From: Pantoea sp. SOD02
GTDB taxonomy: Bacteria; Pseudomonadota; Gammaproteobacteria; Enterobacterales; Enterobacteriaceae
Direction: 5' to 3'
NCBI RefSeq assembly: GCF_024707505.1
Contig: NZ_CP102605.1
Location: 310,001 to 374,000 of the forward strand
DNA length: 64,000 nucleotides
Each line of letters begins with the position of its first letter. Within the stretch, counting starts at the first letter, position 1. Below the pieces are notes generated by a model. The model did not search any database, was not told where the DNA came from, and saw nothing but the letters and a program-made list of their open reading frames with translations. Shown here one piece after another: positions 51,353-60,310 of this stretch. The translations under genes were made by a program, and so were the position numbers.

Positions 51353-52102
51353 ATGTCTGCTAAACGTTCCCGGTTAATATTCGCGTGTCTGGCGGCTGCA
51401 TTCAGCCTCAATGCGCAAGCGGCGGCGCTGACCGCCGGTTCACCGCCTTCCAGTGCGCCAACCACTTTTCTCGATACCCAAAGCGGCAAAATTGAAGGCT
51501 TTATGCCGGATGTGGCAGCCGAAGTGGCGAAGCGCCAGCACCTCGATATTAATTACACCGCCATCCCATTCTCCACGCTGATTCAATCGGTGATTGCCGG
51601 CAAAATCGACATGATTGTGGCCGGTATGACGCCCACCGAAGAACGTGCGAAACGCATTACGTTTTCGCAGCCGGTGACCGCATTTGGCGCGGGTTTGGTG
51701 GTGCGTGACGACAACAAAAAGACCTATAACTCGTGGCAGGATGTAAAAGGTGACATCGTCGGCACCATGGCGGGCACCGATTACACCCAAAGCCTGATGG
51801 CAAGCGGCATCGCCAAAGAGGTGAAGGTGTATGACAGTCCGGCGGATATGACGCGCGATTTATCGCTCGGACGAATTGCGGCGGGCATGAATGATTATCC
51901 GATCCTGAAAGCGCAGGAAAAAGCCGGCGGCCTGAAAGGCATGCACGTTATCGACGGTTATAAACCCGAACATGTTTCGCCGATGGCGTTTGGCGTGAAA
52001 AAGGGCAACGACCAATTAATGGCGCAGATTAATAGCGCGCTGACTGCGATGAAAGAAGACGGCACTTTGCAAACCATTAAAACCAAATGGGGCATGCCAT
52101 AA
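51353..52102 (+). CDS. Polar amino-acid ABC transporter substrate-binding protein
   Basis: A 249-residue periplasmic protein of the family-3 solute-binding group. A signal peptide ends at NAQA-A (about residue 24). Family segments are GKIEGFMPDVAAEVAKRQHL, GKIDMIVAGMTPTEERAKRI and the closing QTIKTKWGMP. CAGGAG precedes the ATG. It is divergent from the permease-ATPase-cupin operon and shares an operator with it. The ligand is probably an amino acid or opine-like compound, given the linked DAO-family oxidase. Confidence 0.92.
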   Translation: MSAKRSRLIFACLAAAFSLNAQAAALTAGSPPSSAPTTFLDTQSGKIEGFMPDVAAEVAKRQHLDINYTAIPFSTLIQSVIAGKIDMIVAGMTPTEERAKRITFSQPVTAFGAGLVVRDDNKKTYNSWQDVKGDIVGTMAGTDYTQSLMASGIAKEVKVYDSPADMTRDLSLGRIAAGMNDYPILKAQEKAGGLKGMHVIDGYKPEHVSPMAFGVKKGNDQLMAQINSALTAMKEDGTLQTIKTKWGMP

Positions 52103-52230
52103 CGTCGTTGCGGCATATTTTGCTGTCTCGCACCGGTAATTTCAGCGATAAACACAGTATCAGGGAAATAAACGCGGCGACTGCGCTGTGCGAAATTGGA
52201 TAAAGTTATCCGCTGGAAGGGTAAAAACCG

Positions 52231-52836
52231 ATGAAGAAAGTGAGTATCAGTGACGAAGCAACGGATGCGCAGGACGCGGATATTGGATCGCGCCTGAAAC
52301 GGATTCGTAAGGCGCGCAATATGACCATCACTGATTTGGCGCAGCTGGCGAATGTGTCTGCTGGCGCTATCAGCCAGATCGAGCGCAACCTGACCAATCC
52401 CACCGTGCGCGTGTTAGAGCAGCTGAGATTGGTGTTGAAAGTGCCGCTTTCAGCCTTCCTGGAAGAGAATCAAACCAATCTGCGCGGCGCGGAACATTAT
52501 GTGCGTCGTGCCATTGAACGGCCGCATTTCAATGTCGGCAAACGCGGCATTTCCAAGGAGATGCTGTCGCCGTCAGGCGATCACGATTTGCAGTTTATGT
52601 TCATCAATGTGCCGCCGGGCGTGCGTTCCGATGAGATGTTGATGGGCAAGGGCGAGAAGGCCGGTTTGGTGATGGAAGGTGAGCTGACGCTGGAGATCGA
52701 TGGTGACAGTGCCATCTTAACTGCGGGCGACAGCTTCCAGTTCCAGAGCCATTTACCGCACAACATTTTTAACCATAGCGCGAGTGAAGCCAGAGTGTTG
52801 TGGATCATGCACATTCCCTCTGAACATCATTTGTAA
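52231..52836 (+). CDS. XRE family regulator with cupin domain (PuuR-like)
   Basis: A 201-residue regulator: helix-turn-helix at residues ~20-75 (MTITDLAQLANVSAGAISQI then ERN) and a C-terminal cupin (KAGLVMEGELTLEIDGDSAI ... HLPHNIFNH). The layout is that of PuuR-type repressors of amine catabolism. Its position between transport and oxidase genes suggests that it represses both, perhaps through the TTTCATTATARTGAA sites. Confidence 0.88.
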   Translation: MKKVSISDEATDAQDADIGSRLKRIRKARNMTITDLAQLANVSAGAISQIERNLTNPTVRVLEQLRLVLKVPLSAFLEENQTNLRGAEHYVRRAIERPHFNVGKRGISKEMLSPSGDHDLQFMFINVPPGVRSDEMLMGKGEKAGLVMEGELTLEIDGDSAILTAGDSFQFQSHLPHNIFNHSASEARVLWIMHIPSEHHL

Positions 52837-52871
52837 TTTCGTCACCGACGTGGCGTGCAGGACTTGAGACG

Positions 52872-54200
52872 ATGCGCATAAAAATCAATGCAGTAGCAGA
52901 CAGTGAACGCTTTCCCGAATCCGTTGATGTGATTGTGATTGGCGGCGGCATTATTGGCACATCGGTGAGTTACGAACTGGCAAAACAGGGCGTTTCCGTG
53001 GCGCTGTTTGAAAAGGGCGTGATCGGCGGCGAGCAATCCGGTCGTAACTGGGGCTGGGTGCGCCAGCAAAACCGCGACCTGTATGAGCTGCCGATGGCGA
53101 TGCGCAGTTTGCAGCGTTGGGATGAGTTGAGCAGCGAAATCGGCCTCGATCTCGGCTTCTCGCGTCAGGGCATTACTTACGGCACGCAGAGCGAAACCGA
53201 TTTGGCGCGCTGGGAAGCGTGGGGCAAACAGGCGCAGCAAATTGGCTTCGTTAGTCATCTGATGACCGCGCAAGAGACGCGCGAACGCATCGGCAACAAT
53301 GCGCCGTGGATTGGCGGCGTGTGGTCGCCTAGCGATGGTCGCGCGGAGCCGTCACTGGCGGCACCGGCGATTGCGACCGGCGCGAAAAACCTCGGCGCAT
53401 CGATCCAGCAAAACTGCGCGGTACGCGGACTGGATGTTTCCGGCGGACGCGTGACCGGCGTCTGGACCGAGCGCGGCTTGGTGAAAGCCAACCGCGTGAT
53501 CTGCTGCGGCGGCGCGTGGAGTTCGCGCTTCTGCAAGCAATACGGCATCGAACTGCCGAGCGCCAATATTCTGGGTACCGCGTTCAAAACCACGGCGGCG
53601 CCTGAGGTGATCAAAGGTTGTCTCAGCACCGGCGGTTTGTGCATTCGTCGTCGTCAGGATGGCAGCTACACCGTGGCGCTCTCCGGACGCGGGCAGATTG
53701 ACCTCGCACCGCAAAACATCCGTTACGCCACCAAGTTCTATCCGATGTTTCGCAGCAAGATCGCCAAGAAGCTGAAGATGCGCATTAATGGCTCGTTCTT
53801 CAACGGCCCGGAAGCCGCTGGTTCGTGGTCTAATCAAGGTGTGTCGCCGTTTGAGAAGATCCGCACTCTCGATCCGGCACCGGATAACGGCATTGTGCAG
53901 GAAGCGATGCAGGCGCTGGTGCAGCTCTATCCGGAGTTGAACGGTATTAAAGTGGATCACGCGTGGGGCGGCTGGATTGATACCACGCCTGATCTGGTGC
54001 CAGTGATTGATGAGATGACCAGCATGCCGGGCTTGTTTATCGCCTCCGGCTTTAGCGGCCACGGTTTTGGTATCGGGCCGGGCGCAGGCTTGCTGTGCGC
54101 GCAGATGGTGAATAACAAACCGTTGTTCACCGATATGAAGCCGTACAGTCTGGCGCGTTTCGCCAAAGGTCAGGCGATCCGTGAACCGCAGATGATGTGA
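52872..54200 (+). CDS. FAD-dependent oxidoreductase, DAO family
   Basis: A 442-residue flavoenzyme. The dinucleotide motif VIVIGGGIIGTSVSYELAKQ (about residues 20-39) and the GEQSGRNWGWVRQQNRD segment, then GFSGHGFGIGPGAG near the C-terminus, are typical of the DAO/OrdL group that oxidises amino acids, N-methyl amino acids or gamma-glutamyl amines. It follows the XRE-cupin regulator by 35 bp and is probably co-transcribed. It would oxidise the compound imported by the linked ABC transporter and give an imine or aldehyde, ammonia or amine, and peroxide or reduced quinone. Substrate not evident. Confidence 0.9.
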   Translation: MRIKINAVADSERFPESVDVIVIGGGIIGTSVSYELAKQGVSVALFEKGVIGGEQSGRNWGWVRQQNRDLYELPMAMRSLQRWDELSSEIGLDLGFSRQGITYGTQSETDLARWEAWGKQAQQIGFVSHLMTAQETRERIGNNAPWIGGVWSPSDGRAEPSLAAPAIATGAKNLGASIQQNCAVRGLDVSGGRVTGVWTERGLVKANRVICCGGAWSSRFCKQYGIELPSANILGTAFKTTAAPEVIKGCLSTGGLCIRRRQDGSYTVALSGRGQIDLAPQNIRYATKFYPMFRSKIAKKLKMRINGSFFNGPEAAGSWSNQGVSPFEKIRTLDPAPDNGIVQEAMQALVQLYPELNGIKVDHAWGGWIDTTPDLVPVIDEMTSMPGLFIASGFSGHGFGIGPGAGLLCAQMVNNKPLFTDMKPYSLARFAKGQAIREPQMM

Positions 54201-54233
54201 TTACAACCCTACGATCGCACCGATATTTTTCCA

Positions 54234-54369
54234 GGTCGCCATTAATGGCGACCCTACAAAACCGTGTGATCATTCTGATGCTTATTCCGACCGTAGGGTC
54301 GTCATTCATGACGACCTTTCCGATAACCGCACAATACTTTTTCCAGGTCGCCATAAATGGCGACCCTAC
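54234..54369. repeat. Three REP-like A stems with unrelated spacers
   Basis: A stem with CTAC (54234-54257), a compensated variant GTAG + GGTCGTCATTCATGACGACC near 54293-54316, and an A stem with CTAC (54346-54369). The spacers differ from the usual linker. The array fills the gap between two convergent genes. Confidence 0.87.
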
Positions 54370-54372
54370 AAA

Positions 54373-55659
54373 TCACACATCCAACCGGTGAATCACGTTC
54401 ACAAACTCATGTACGCCGCTGTTAATTTCCCGCAGGCTGCGTGACAGCACGCTGATTTTATCCTGCTCGGTCACCACAAACTGCTTCACCTCATTGAGCT
54501 GCTGCTCCATCTGCGCGATCAAACTGGCGTTGTGTTCCACCACCTGCGTGATCTGTTTGGTGGCGCTGGAGGTGGATGCCGCCAAACGTCGTACTTCGCC
54601 CGCCACCACGCTGAATCCGCGTCCCGCTTCACCCGCGCGTGCCGACTCAATTGCCGCATTCAGCGCCAGAATATTGGTTTGTGAGGCAATCAGGTTGATA
54701 GTCTCGACCACCTCGCTAATGCTTTTCGCCGAAGCATTGAGTTCGGCACCAATTGCCGTCGCCGCATTTACCTGCACCGCCACCAATCCAGAGTTGCGGA
54801 TGGTTTCATCCAGCACCTCATTGGCGTTATCGGTGATTTGTGAGGTCTCTTCAGAGGTCGTCAGCGCAATGTCGGCTACGCGCTTGGCCGCTTCCACTCG
54901 CGCGGTGATATCCGAAGCGATTTTGATCACCTTGTAGACCTTGCCATCCGCGTCATACACCGGGTTGTAACTGGCCTCAAGCCAGATACGTTCGCCGCTG
55001 GCGGTTTTGCGTTCGAAGCGGCCAACAAAGTGTTCACCTTTGGCCATCTTGCGCCAGAAGTCCGGATTTTCGCGGTAGAAGTTATCGAAGCAGAAAATGC
55101 GATGATGTTGCCCAACAACCGAATCCAACTCATATCCCATGTGCTTGAGGAAGTTATTGTTGGCCGTGAGGATTTGACCATCCGGCGTAAATTCGATTAC
55201 CGCCATCGAAAGGTCCAGCGCGGTGATCACCGCTTCTTTGTGCTCCAGCTCCTGATGACGTTCTGTAATATCCGAAGCCACCTTGATCACTTTGTAAACA
55301 TGGCCTTTGTCATCGCTCACCGGGAAATAGGTGGCGCTGAGATAGAAGCGCTGGCCTTGCTTATTGAAGCGCTCAAAAATGCCAGTTACCGATTCGCCGG
55401 ACGCCAGCGTTTGCCAGAAGGCGAGGTAGTTGGAAGATTGGCTGTGTTGCGGGCTGCAGAAGATGCGGTGATGTTTCCCCTGAATCTCATTCAGCTGGTA
55501 GCCGGTGGTGGCGAGGAAGAGGTGATTGGCAGTGAGAATCTCGCCGTTGGGCGTAAATTCAATCCATGCCACATGCTGTTTGATCGCATTGATATCTTTA
55601 ACCACATCGCCACTTTTATAAAACGGCAAGGTAAGACTCGACTTTTTCACACCAAACAT
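54373..55659 (-). CDS. Soluble PAS-PAS chemoreceptor (BdlA/Aer-like)
   Basis: A 428-residue chemoreceptor without membrane segments. Two PAS domains (about residues 20-135 and 140-260) are near duplicates; each has ILTAN(H/N).FL..(T/M)GY and HHRIFC and ends VYKVIK(V/I)ASDIT, the pattern of haem- or flavin-binding PAS in BdlA-like proteins. A shortened signalling domain follows with SQTNILALNAAIESARAGEA and GEVRRLA. There is no HAMP domain and no CheR pentapeptide. Such receptors sense redox or oxygen inside the cell and may link to biofilm dispersal. A sigma-28 promoter 220 bp upstream places it in the flagellar regulon. Confidence 0.9.
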   Translation of the reverse strand: MFGVKKSSLTLPFYKSGDVVKDINAIKQHVAWIEFTPNGEILTANHLFLATTGYQLNEIQGKHHRIFCSPQHSQSSNYLAFWQTLASGESVTGIFERFNKQGQRFYLSATYFPVSDDKGHVYKVIKVASDITERHQELEHKEAVITALDLSMAVIEFTPDGQILTANNNFLKHMGYELDSVVGQHHRIFCFDNFYRENPDFWRKMAKGEHFVGRFERKTASGERIWLEASYNPVYDADGKVYKVIKIASDITARVEAAKRVADIALTTSEETSQITDNANEVLDETIRNSGLVAVQVNAATAIGAELNASAKSISEVVETINLIASQTNILALNAAIESARAGEAGRGFSVVAGEVRRLAASTSSATKQITQVVEHNASLIAQMEQQLNEVKQFVVTEQDKISVLSRSLREINSGVHEFVNVIHRLDV

Positions 55660-56109
55660 GGGAAGCCTCAGGCGATTATTGTGCTGTTGAACGTAAGGCG
55701 TGCAGCACCAATCTGCTCACGTTCAGGACGTGTCGCTTAGGCTGCCCGCAGATCCCCTTCGCCGTACACTTCAAAGTGTCTCTGTGCGCCGCAGCGCCGC
55801 ATGGGGGTATTTAATTAACCGACCTGATGTTTTCAAAAGTACCGATCAGAGCGTAGTCGAACTCTGCATCGTTAGTTATCGGCGGCCTTATTTAAAGGTT
55901 TAATTTAAATGCATGTAAAAGAGCTGTTCATAAACTTTGGTTAATTTGCCGCTGCAAACTGGCATAACGCCTCCTTCCTGACTAAACAGTTAAACGTCCT
56001 TGATATTTTCCTTACGCATTCCTGATGCGATGTTGCGGGTTCGCTTGATGCGCGGACCTAACCTTTTGCCGGTCAGACGACGTAACTCTGGCCCATCACG
56101 GAGTTGATG
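55660..56109. other. Divergent intergenic region between the chemoreceptor and the GDSL autotransporter
   Basis: About 450 bp. It holds the long leader and sigma-28 promoter of the chemoreceptor. On the right, GGAG at 56100-56103 is the ribosome site of the autotransporter gene. I see no other gene, terminator or repeat in it; a promoter for the right-hand gene was not identified. Confidence 0.7.
55876..55902 (-). promoter_or_regulatory. Sigma-28 (FliA) promoter of the PAS chemoreceptor gene
   Basis: On the minus strand TAAACCTT, 11 bp, GCCGATAA: the -10 is an exact match to the flagellar consensus, the -35 keeps TAAA, and the spacing is exact. It lies 217 bp upstream of the start, leaving a leader of about 210 nt. 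Confidence 0.8.
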
Positions 56110-58089
56110 ATGAACAACCACAAATCTGCGCTTTCTGCTGTCGCCATCGCCACACTTAGCGCGTTGCTGACGCCTGCTCCCGCGCTGGCATGGGATAGCC
56201 TGACCGTGTTTGGCGATAGCCTGAGTGATAGCGGCAACGTGGGCCGCTTTACCTTCGACGGTGCACAACATCCTTTATATGACGAGATTCTTGCCGCGCA
56301 TTTAGGCGAGGACTTGCAACGTTCTACACTGGGCGGCAGCAATTATGCGCAGGGCGGCGCGGTGTCGGTGCCGAAGCTCGATCCTGATCTAAACACTCAG
56401 GATCAACTGGCGGGTTATCTCGCCTCAACCGGCGGCCGCGCTGACAGCAATGGTTTGTACATACATTGGGTTGGAGCCAATGATATTGCCGCTGCCGTCA
56501 CCAATCCCTTAACCGCCAGCGAGACCATCAGCAACAGCGCCAATCAATCGGTTGCACAGATCAAAACTTTGCTGGATGCCGGTGCGGGAGCGGTGATTGT
56601 GCCAACGGTACCGCAACTCGGTTCAACGCCTTATATGATCCAAACGGTGCTGCGCGTGTTGGGCACCGCAGCCACGCCAGCGATGGTGGCGGCGTTTCAG
56701 TCGCTGGATAGCGTCACCACGCCAGATAAAGCCGCGCGGCAACAGGCGGTGCAGGATGCGTTTACGCAAGCCGCAGGCGAAGTCTCTTCTGTTCCGGCGG
56801 TGCGTGACGCGCTGGCGCAGCAGCTTTACACCGCATGGCAGGAACTCAGCGAGCAGGTTACTGCGCTTTCCGACGGCTATAACCAGCAGGAAGAAGCGGG
56901 GCTGGCGACATTGAATGGCAATATCGTGCGCGTTGATATCGCTGGGCTGTTTGATGAAGTGATTGCCAATCCGACGCAATATGGCTTAACCAACACCATC
57001 GGCATCGCGTGTCCGATTGGGACATCAGCGGATGAGTGTAAATCCAGCACGCCAGGCTTCTCCAGCGCGCAGGATTATCTGTTCGCCGATCGCCTGCATC
57101 CAAGCCCAGCGGTGCACGCGATGATCGCCGATTACATTCAGTCGATTCTGGATGCACCAGCGCAAGTGGCGGCGCTGTCACAATCGCCACTGATGATGGC
57201 GCGCGACACACAAAACACGCTCGATGGACATTTGCAGCAACAGCGTCAGCAGCCTGCCAGCGCCGGACAGTTCACGGTATTTGGCGGTTACGCCGGGCAA
57301 CACGTCGATTATCAGGGCGACAGCTGGAGCAACGGCAGTGCCAACACGGCCAACTTAACGCTGGGTATCGGCTATCAGCTCACCGACAACTGGCAAACCG
57401 GTGTGCTGTTCTCCAACACCAATCAGCGGCAGGAGCCGTCCTCAAACTACGATTACAAACTGCGCGGCAATCTGGTGGCGCTGTATAGCCAACTGACGGT
57501 GCTTGATCAGGGCTGGATCAACGCCGATCTGCATTATGCCGATCTCGATTTCGACAGCATTGAGCGTGATATCCACATTGGCCCAGCCAAACGTACCGAG
57601 CAGGGCAGCACCAGCGGTAAACTGCTCGGCATGCGTGTGCAAACCGGCTGGACGCTGCCGCTAACCGAAAATCTCAGCACCGGACCGGTCGCCAGTTACG
57701 CGCTGGATTATGGACGCGTCGGTGGCTATAGCGAAAACAGCGACAGCAGCACCGCGATGCGCTACTCCGATCAAACCACCCATTCACAGATTGGATCAGT
57801 CGGCTGGCGCATCGACAGCAAACAGTGGGTGGTGAATCCGTGGGCGCAGGTGAGTTATAACCACCAGTTTGGCGATACCGATTCCACGGTGCGCGCCGGA
57901 CTGAAATCGACCCGAACGTCGTTTGAACGCAGCATTGAGGCGCGTGATAAGAACTGGCTCGATCTGTCGTTAGGTGCCAACGTACCGCTGGCTGAAACGG
58001 TGAATGCTTTTGCCGGTGTTTCAACGGTTGGCGGCAATAGCGATTACCATCAGGTGACGTGGAACGTGGGTGTGAACGCCACTTTCTAA
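56110..58089 (+). CDS. GDSL-family esterase autotransporter (EstA/ApeE type)
   Basis: A ~659-residue type V autotransporter with an enzymatic passenger. A signal peptide ends near PALA-W (about residue 28). The lipase blocks follow: FGDSLSDSGN (catalytic Ser), the GGSNYAQGGA block, GANDI (Asn) and the closing DRLHPSP (Asp and His, about residue 335). The C-terminal ~280 residues form the beta-barrel, ending in Phe (GVNATF). It is probably displayed on the outer membrane, where it hydrolyses fatty-acid esters. TTG 56104, ATG 56107 and ATG 56110 are in frame; GGAG spacing favours 56110. Confidence 0.92.
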   Translation: MNNHKSALSAVAIATLSALLTPAPALAWDSLTVFGDSLSDSGNVGRFTFDGAQHPLYDEILAAHLGEDLQRSTLGGSNYAQGGAVSVPKLDPDLNTQDQLAGYLASTGGRADSNGLYIHWVGANDIAAAVTNPLTASETISNSANQSVAQIKTLLDAGAGAVIVPTVPQLGSTPYMIQTVLRVLGTAATPAMVAAFQSLDSVTTPDKAARQQAVQDAFTQAAGEVSSVPAVRDALAQQLYTAWQELSEQVTALSDGYNQQEEAGLATLNGNIVRVDIAGLFDEVIANPTQYGLTNTIGIACPIGTSADECKSSTPGFSSAQDYLFADRLHPSPAVHAMIADYIQSILDAPAQVAALSQSPLMMARDTQNTLDGHLQQQRQQPASAGQFTVFGGYAGQHVDYQGDSWSNGSANTANLTLGIGYQLTDNWQTGVLFSNTNQRQEPSSNYDYKLRGNLVALYSQLTVLDQGWINADLHYADLDFDSIERDIHIGPAKRTEQGSTSGKLLGMRVQTGWTLPLTENLSTGPVASYALDYGRVGGYSENSDSSTAMRYSDQTTHSQIGSVGWRIDSKQWVVNPWAQVSYNHQFGDTDSTVRAGLKSTRTSFERSIEARDKNWLDLSLGANVPLAETVNAFAGVSTVGGNSDYHQVTWNVGVNATF

Positions 58090-58397
58090 GTATTAAGGCC
58101 GGTAACTCATCGTTACTGGCCAGTTAATTAATAATGACATCTGCATCATTTATTAAGTCGTGTTTAAGACATATTCCGCGCTTTTCGTACCGGCTATATC
58201 CATAAACTGTCTGCGATTAATCTGTAAATCATTCCCTTCCCGCTACGCTTTTTTTCATTAATCATCATGTTGCCTGGTATTTCCAAAAACGCATAACTAA
58301 ATACCACCAGTATGATTGGTACGCATCAACACATTAATTTTCAATTACTTATACTCGATGGTGCAGTTACTTTCTCTTAATAATTAAGGGGTACACC
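58090..58397. other. Intergenic region with a hairpin after the GDSL autotransporter
   Basis: About 308 bp. GGCCGGTAAC (58097-58106) pairs with GTTACTGGCC (58112-58121) across a 5-nt loop and probably terminates the autotransporter transcript, although only a weak T-rich tail follows. The remainder is AT-rich and ends with AAGGGG, the ribosome site of the next gene. Confidence 0.5.
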
Positions 58398-60251
58398 ATG
58401 GCGAATGCGTCCAGTAATACCAATCCACAAAATGCAGTAGCAGCGGCGGCTACCGTTTATCAATTTCGGGATGTTGCAGAATTAAAAGCAACAGAACCCA
58501 CCGTCGGAGGCACGATCGGCACTGTGCTTGAGTACACTCGTGGCACAAAAAGTGGCGGAGGTGTTTTTGTTTACGATGCCACTGATACGACATCTGTGGA
58601 TGATGGCGGGCTGATTTTTGTAACTGCGGGGAAAAAGCGCTGGAAGCGCGTGGTGTTAGATTACAACTCAGTAACTGTTTTGGATTTTGGCGCAGTGCCT
58701 GATGGCAAGACTGACTGCATCGAAGCCGTGAAACGCATGTATACCTGGTCACAGCGCGTACTGCCATCGGCCGGGATTCGCTTTACGGCGGGCGTGTTTA
58801 GCATGTCGACATTCGACATCTCTGATAAAGAAATTAATCGTTTCAAAGTCGCAGGTGCGGCGGTTAACTTCGGCTATTTTCCAACCACAACATTGGTTTT
58901 CAACTGGGAAACCAAACCACGTGGTCAGCTCTTCTTTAAAGTGCAGGCGCGTTACGCGGAGATCTCTGGGATTGTTGTAAAAGGGATGAGTTCTAACAGC
59001 GGCGAAGATGGCGGTACCGCGTTTAACACCGTCGGCTTTTACGCCAACACCATTATCGGTGGTCAGTTCTTGCGTGTGAGCAGTATGGAGTTCCGTTATC
59101 TCGGCGGACGTGCGCTCGACCTCATCGATACGCTGGATTGTAAAATCGACCAGTTTTATTCCCGTGGCTGCCAAGACAGCATTGTCTACGCACGCTGGTC
59201 CGATCGCGAGCAAGGCGCATGGGATCACTCCACGGCAATTGAGTTATCGAATTTCAACCTACAAGGCAATACGAAGAAGCCGGTCCTCGATTTACCACGC
59301 TGTACCCAATCCTTTATACGCAACGGCTGGATTGAACATGCGGAGTTTGCTGGCGATCTCACCAACGGCCAATGGGTGATTGAAGGTTTAGCCATTGAAT
59401 CCACTGCCAATCCGCTAAAGCTGGGTTATTGTCGCGCTACCATTATTCAAAAAAGTATTCATAACCAAAGCGCCGGTTTTGATTACAGCACCACAGGAAT
59501 TGAACCCTGGACACTAATCGGCGAGGGCGATCGTGGCGTGCTGGAATTTTCCGATTGGGGAATCATTGCGCAAGGTTCATTGAGCTACGACTATATTTCC
59601 TCACAGCACCATATGGATAATCGCACCGAGAACAATAAATGGTTCTACGTGGGCGAATTCAATTTCTCCGATGCCACTTCGCAAATACACGTCCGTGTAG
59701 TTGGCAGCGCACAATATAATTCGCAAAGTGAAACCCAAACTACCTACAGCAATCGTACGCCAGAAGGCGCGACGAACATCTATTTGCAAGCGCGTGATGG
59801 TGCCAACACCATTGGCAGCTGGTATGGCGAAGGTTCTAGCCCGGTGGTGAAGGTGCATATATCGGGCAACGGTGCCAGAACCAAACTTTACGTAAAAATC
59901 GCAGCCTATACCGGATTTTCCACTGCCTTGGTTACCACCAACGGTAAAGATCGCTATCAAGCCGGATTATGTTTTATCTTCCGCAAAAGCTTCACCGCTT
60001 GCAGCGCTGAGGAGAGTGCAACGCTGGATGCGGCACCGATCGTGGCGTTTGAACAACACTGGATTGGCAATAAAGATGTGGGGTTTGGTTATAACAACAA
60101 TAAAGAGTTATTACTGCAGGGCACGGTGATTAAAGGGGAAGTTGAGGAGTATGAACCTGGAAAATATCGTACGCGTCGTTACTTAAAAGTACGCGTCAAT
60201 GGCGAAGAGTGGAGCATTCCATTAAACGACGCCAATAATCCTTATATCTGA
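58398..60251 (+). CDS. Tailspike-like right-handed beta-helix protein
   Basis: A 617-residue protein. Residues ~20-90 (FRDVAELKATEPTVGGTIGT ... GGGVFVYDATDTTSVDDGG ... KKRWKR) resemble the domain that precedes the beta-helix in phage tailspikes. FGAVPDGKTDCIEAVKRM (about residue 97) is the classic opening of a pectate-lyase-3/GH28-like beta-helix. The rest has short hydrophobic repeats consistent with stacked coils. There is no signal peptide and no phage gene nearby. It could be a polysaccharide depolymerase or a capsule/EPS-related protein; Erwinia and Pantoea carry such orphan genes. It is a single-gene unit with a strong ribosome site and its own terminator. Confidence 0.7.
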   Translation: MANASSNTNPQNAVAAAATVYQFRDVAELKATEPTVGGTIGTVLEYTRGTKSGGGVFVYDATDTTSVDDGGLIFVTAGKKRWKRVVLDYNSVTVLDFGAVPDGKTDCIEAVKRMYTWSQRVLPSAGIRFTAGVFSMSTFDISDKEINRFKVAGAAVNFGYFPTTTLVFNWETKPRGQLFFKVQARYAEISGIVVKGMSSNSGEDGGTAFNTVGFYANTIIGGQFLRVSSMEFRYLGGRALDLIDTLDCKIDQFYSRGCQDSIVYARWSDREQGAWDHSTAIELSNFNLQGNTKKPVLDLPRCTQSFIRNGWIEHAEFAGDLTNGQWVIEGLAIESTANPLKLGYCRATIIQKSIHNQSAGFDYSTTGIEPWTLIGEGDRGVLEFSDWGIIAQGSLSYDYISSQHHMDNRTENNKWFYVGEFNFSDATSQIHVRVVGSAQYNSQSETQTTYSNRTPEGATNIYLQARDGANTIGSWYGEGSSPVVKVHISGNGARTKLYVKIAAYTGFSTALVTTNGKDRYQAGLCFIFRKSFTACSAEESATLDAAPIVAFEQHWIGNKDVGFGYNNNKELLLQGTVIKGEVEEYEPGKYRTRRYLKVRVNGEEWSIPLNDANNPYI

Positions 60252-60256
60252 TTGTT

Positions 60257-60284
60257 AGCCAGCAACTCAGGTTGCTGGCTTTCT
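60257..60284 (+). terminator. Rho-independent terminator after the tailspike-like gene
   Basis: AGCCAGCAAC (60257-60266), loop TCAG, GTTGCTGGCT (60271-60280), then TTCT: a perfect 10-bp stem placed 5 bp after the stop. Confidence 0.8.
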
Positions 60285-60310
60285 CCCGCACTCACAATCG
60301 GTCTATGTTA

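Noticed and set aside
55700..55903. Small gene in the intergenic region before the GDSL autotransporter
   Set aside because: No ribosome site, atypical codon use, and it lies on top of the sigma-28 promoter and leader of the chemoreceptor gene.
58398..60251. Prophage remnant
   Set aside because: Only one tailspike-like gene is present; no integrase, capsid, tail or lysis gene is adjacent.
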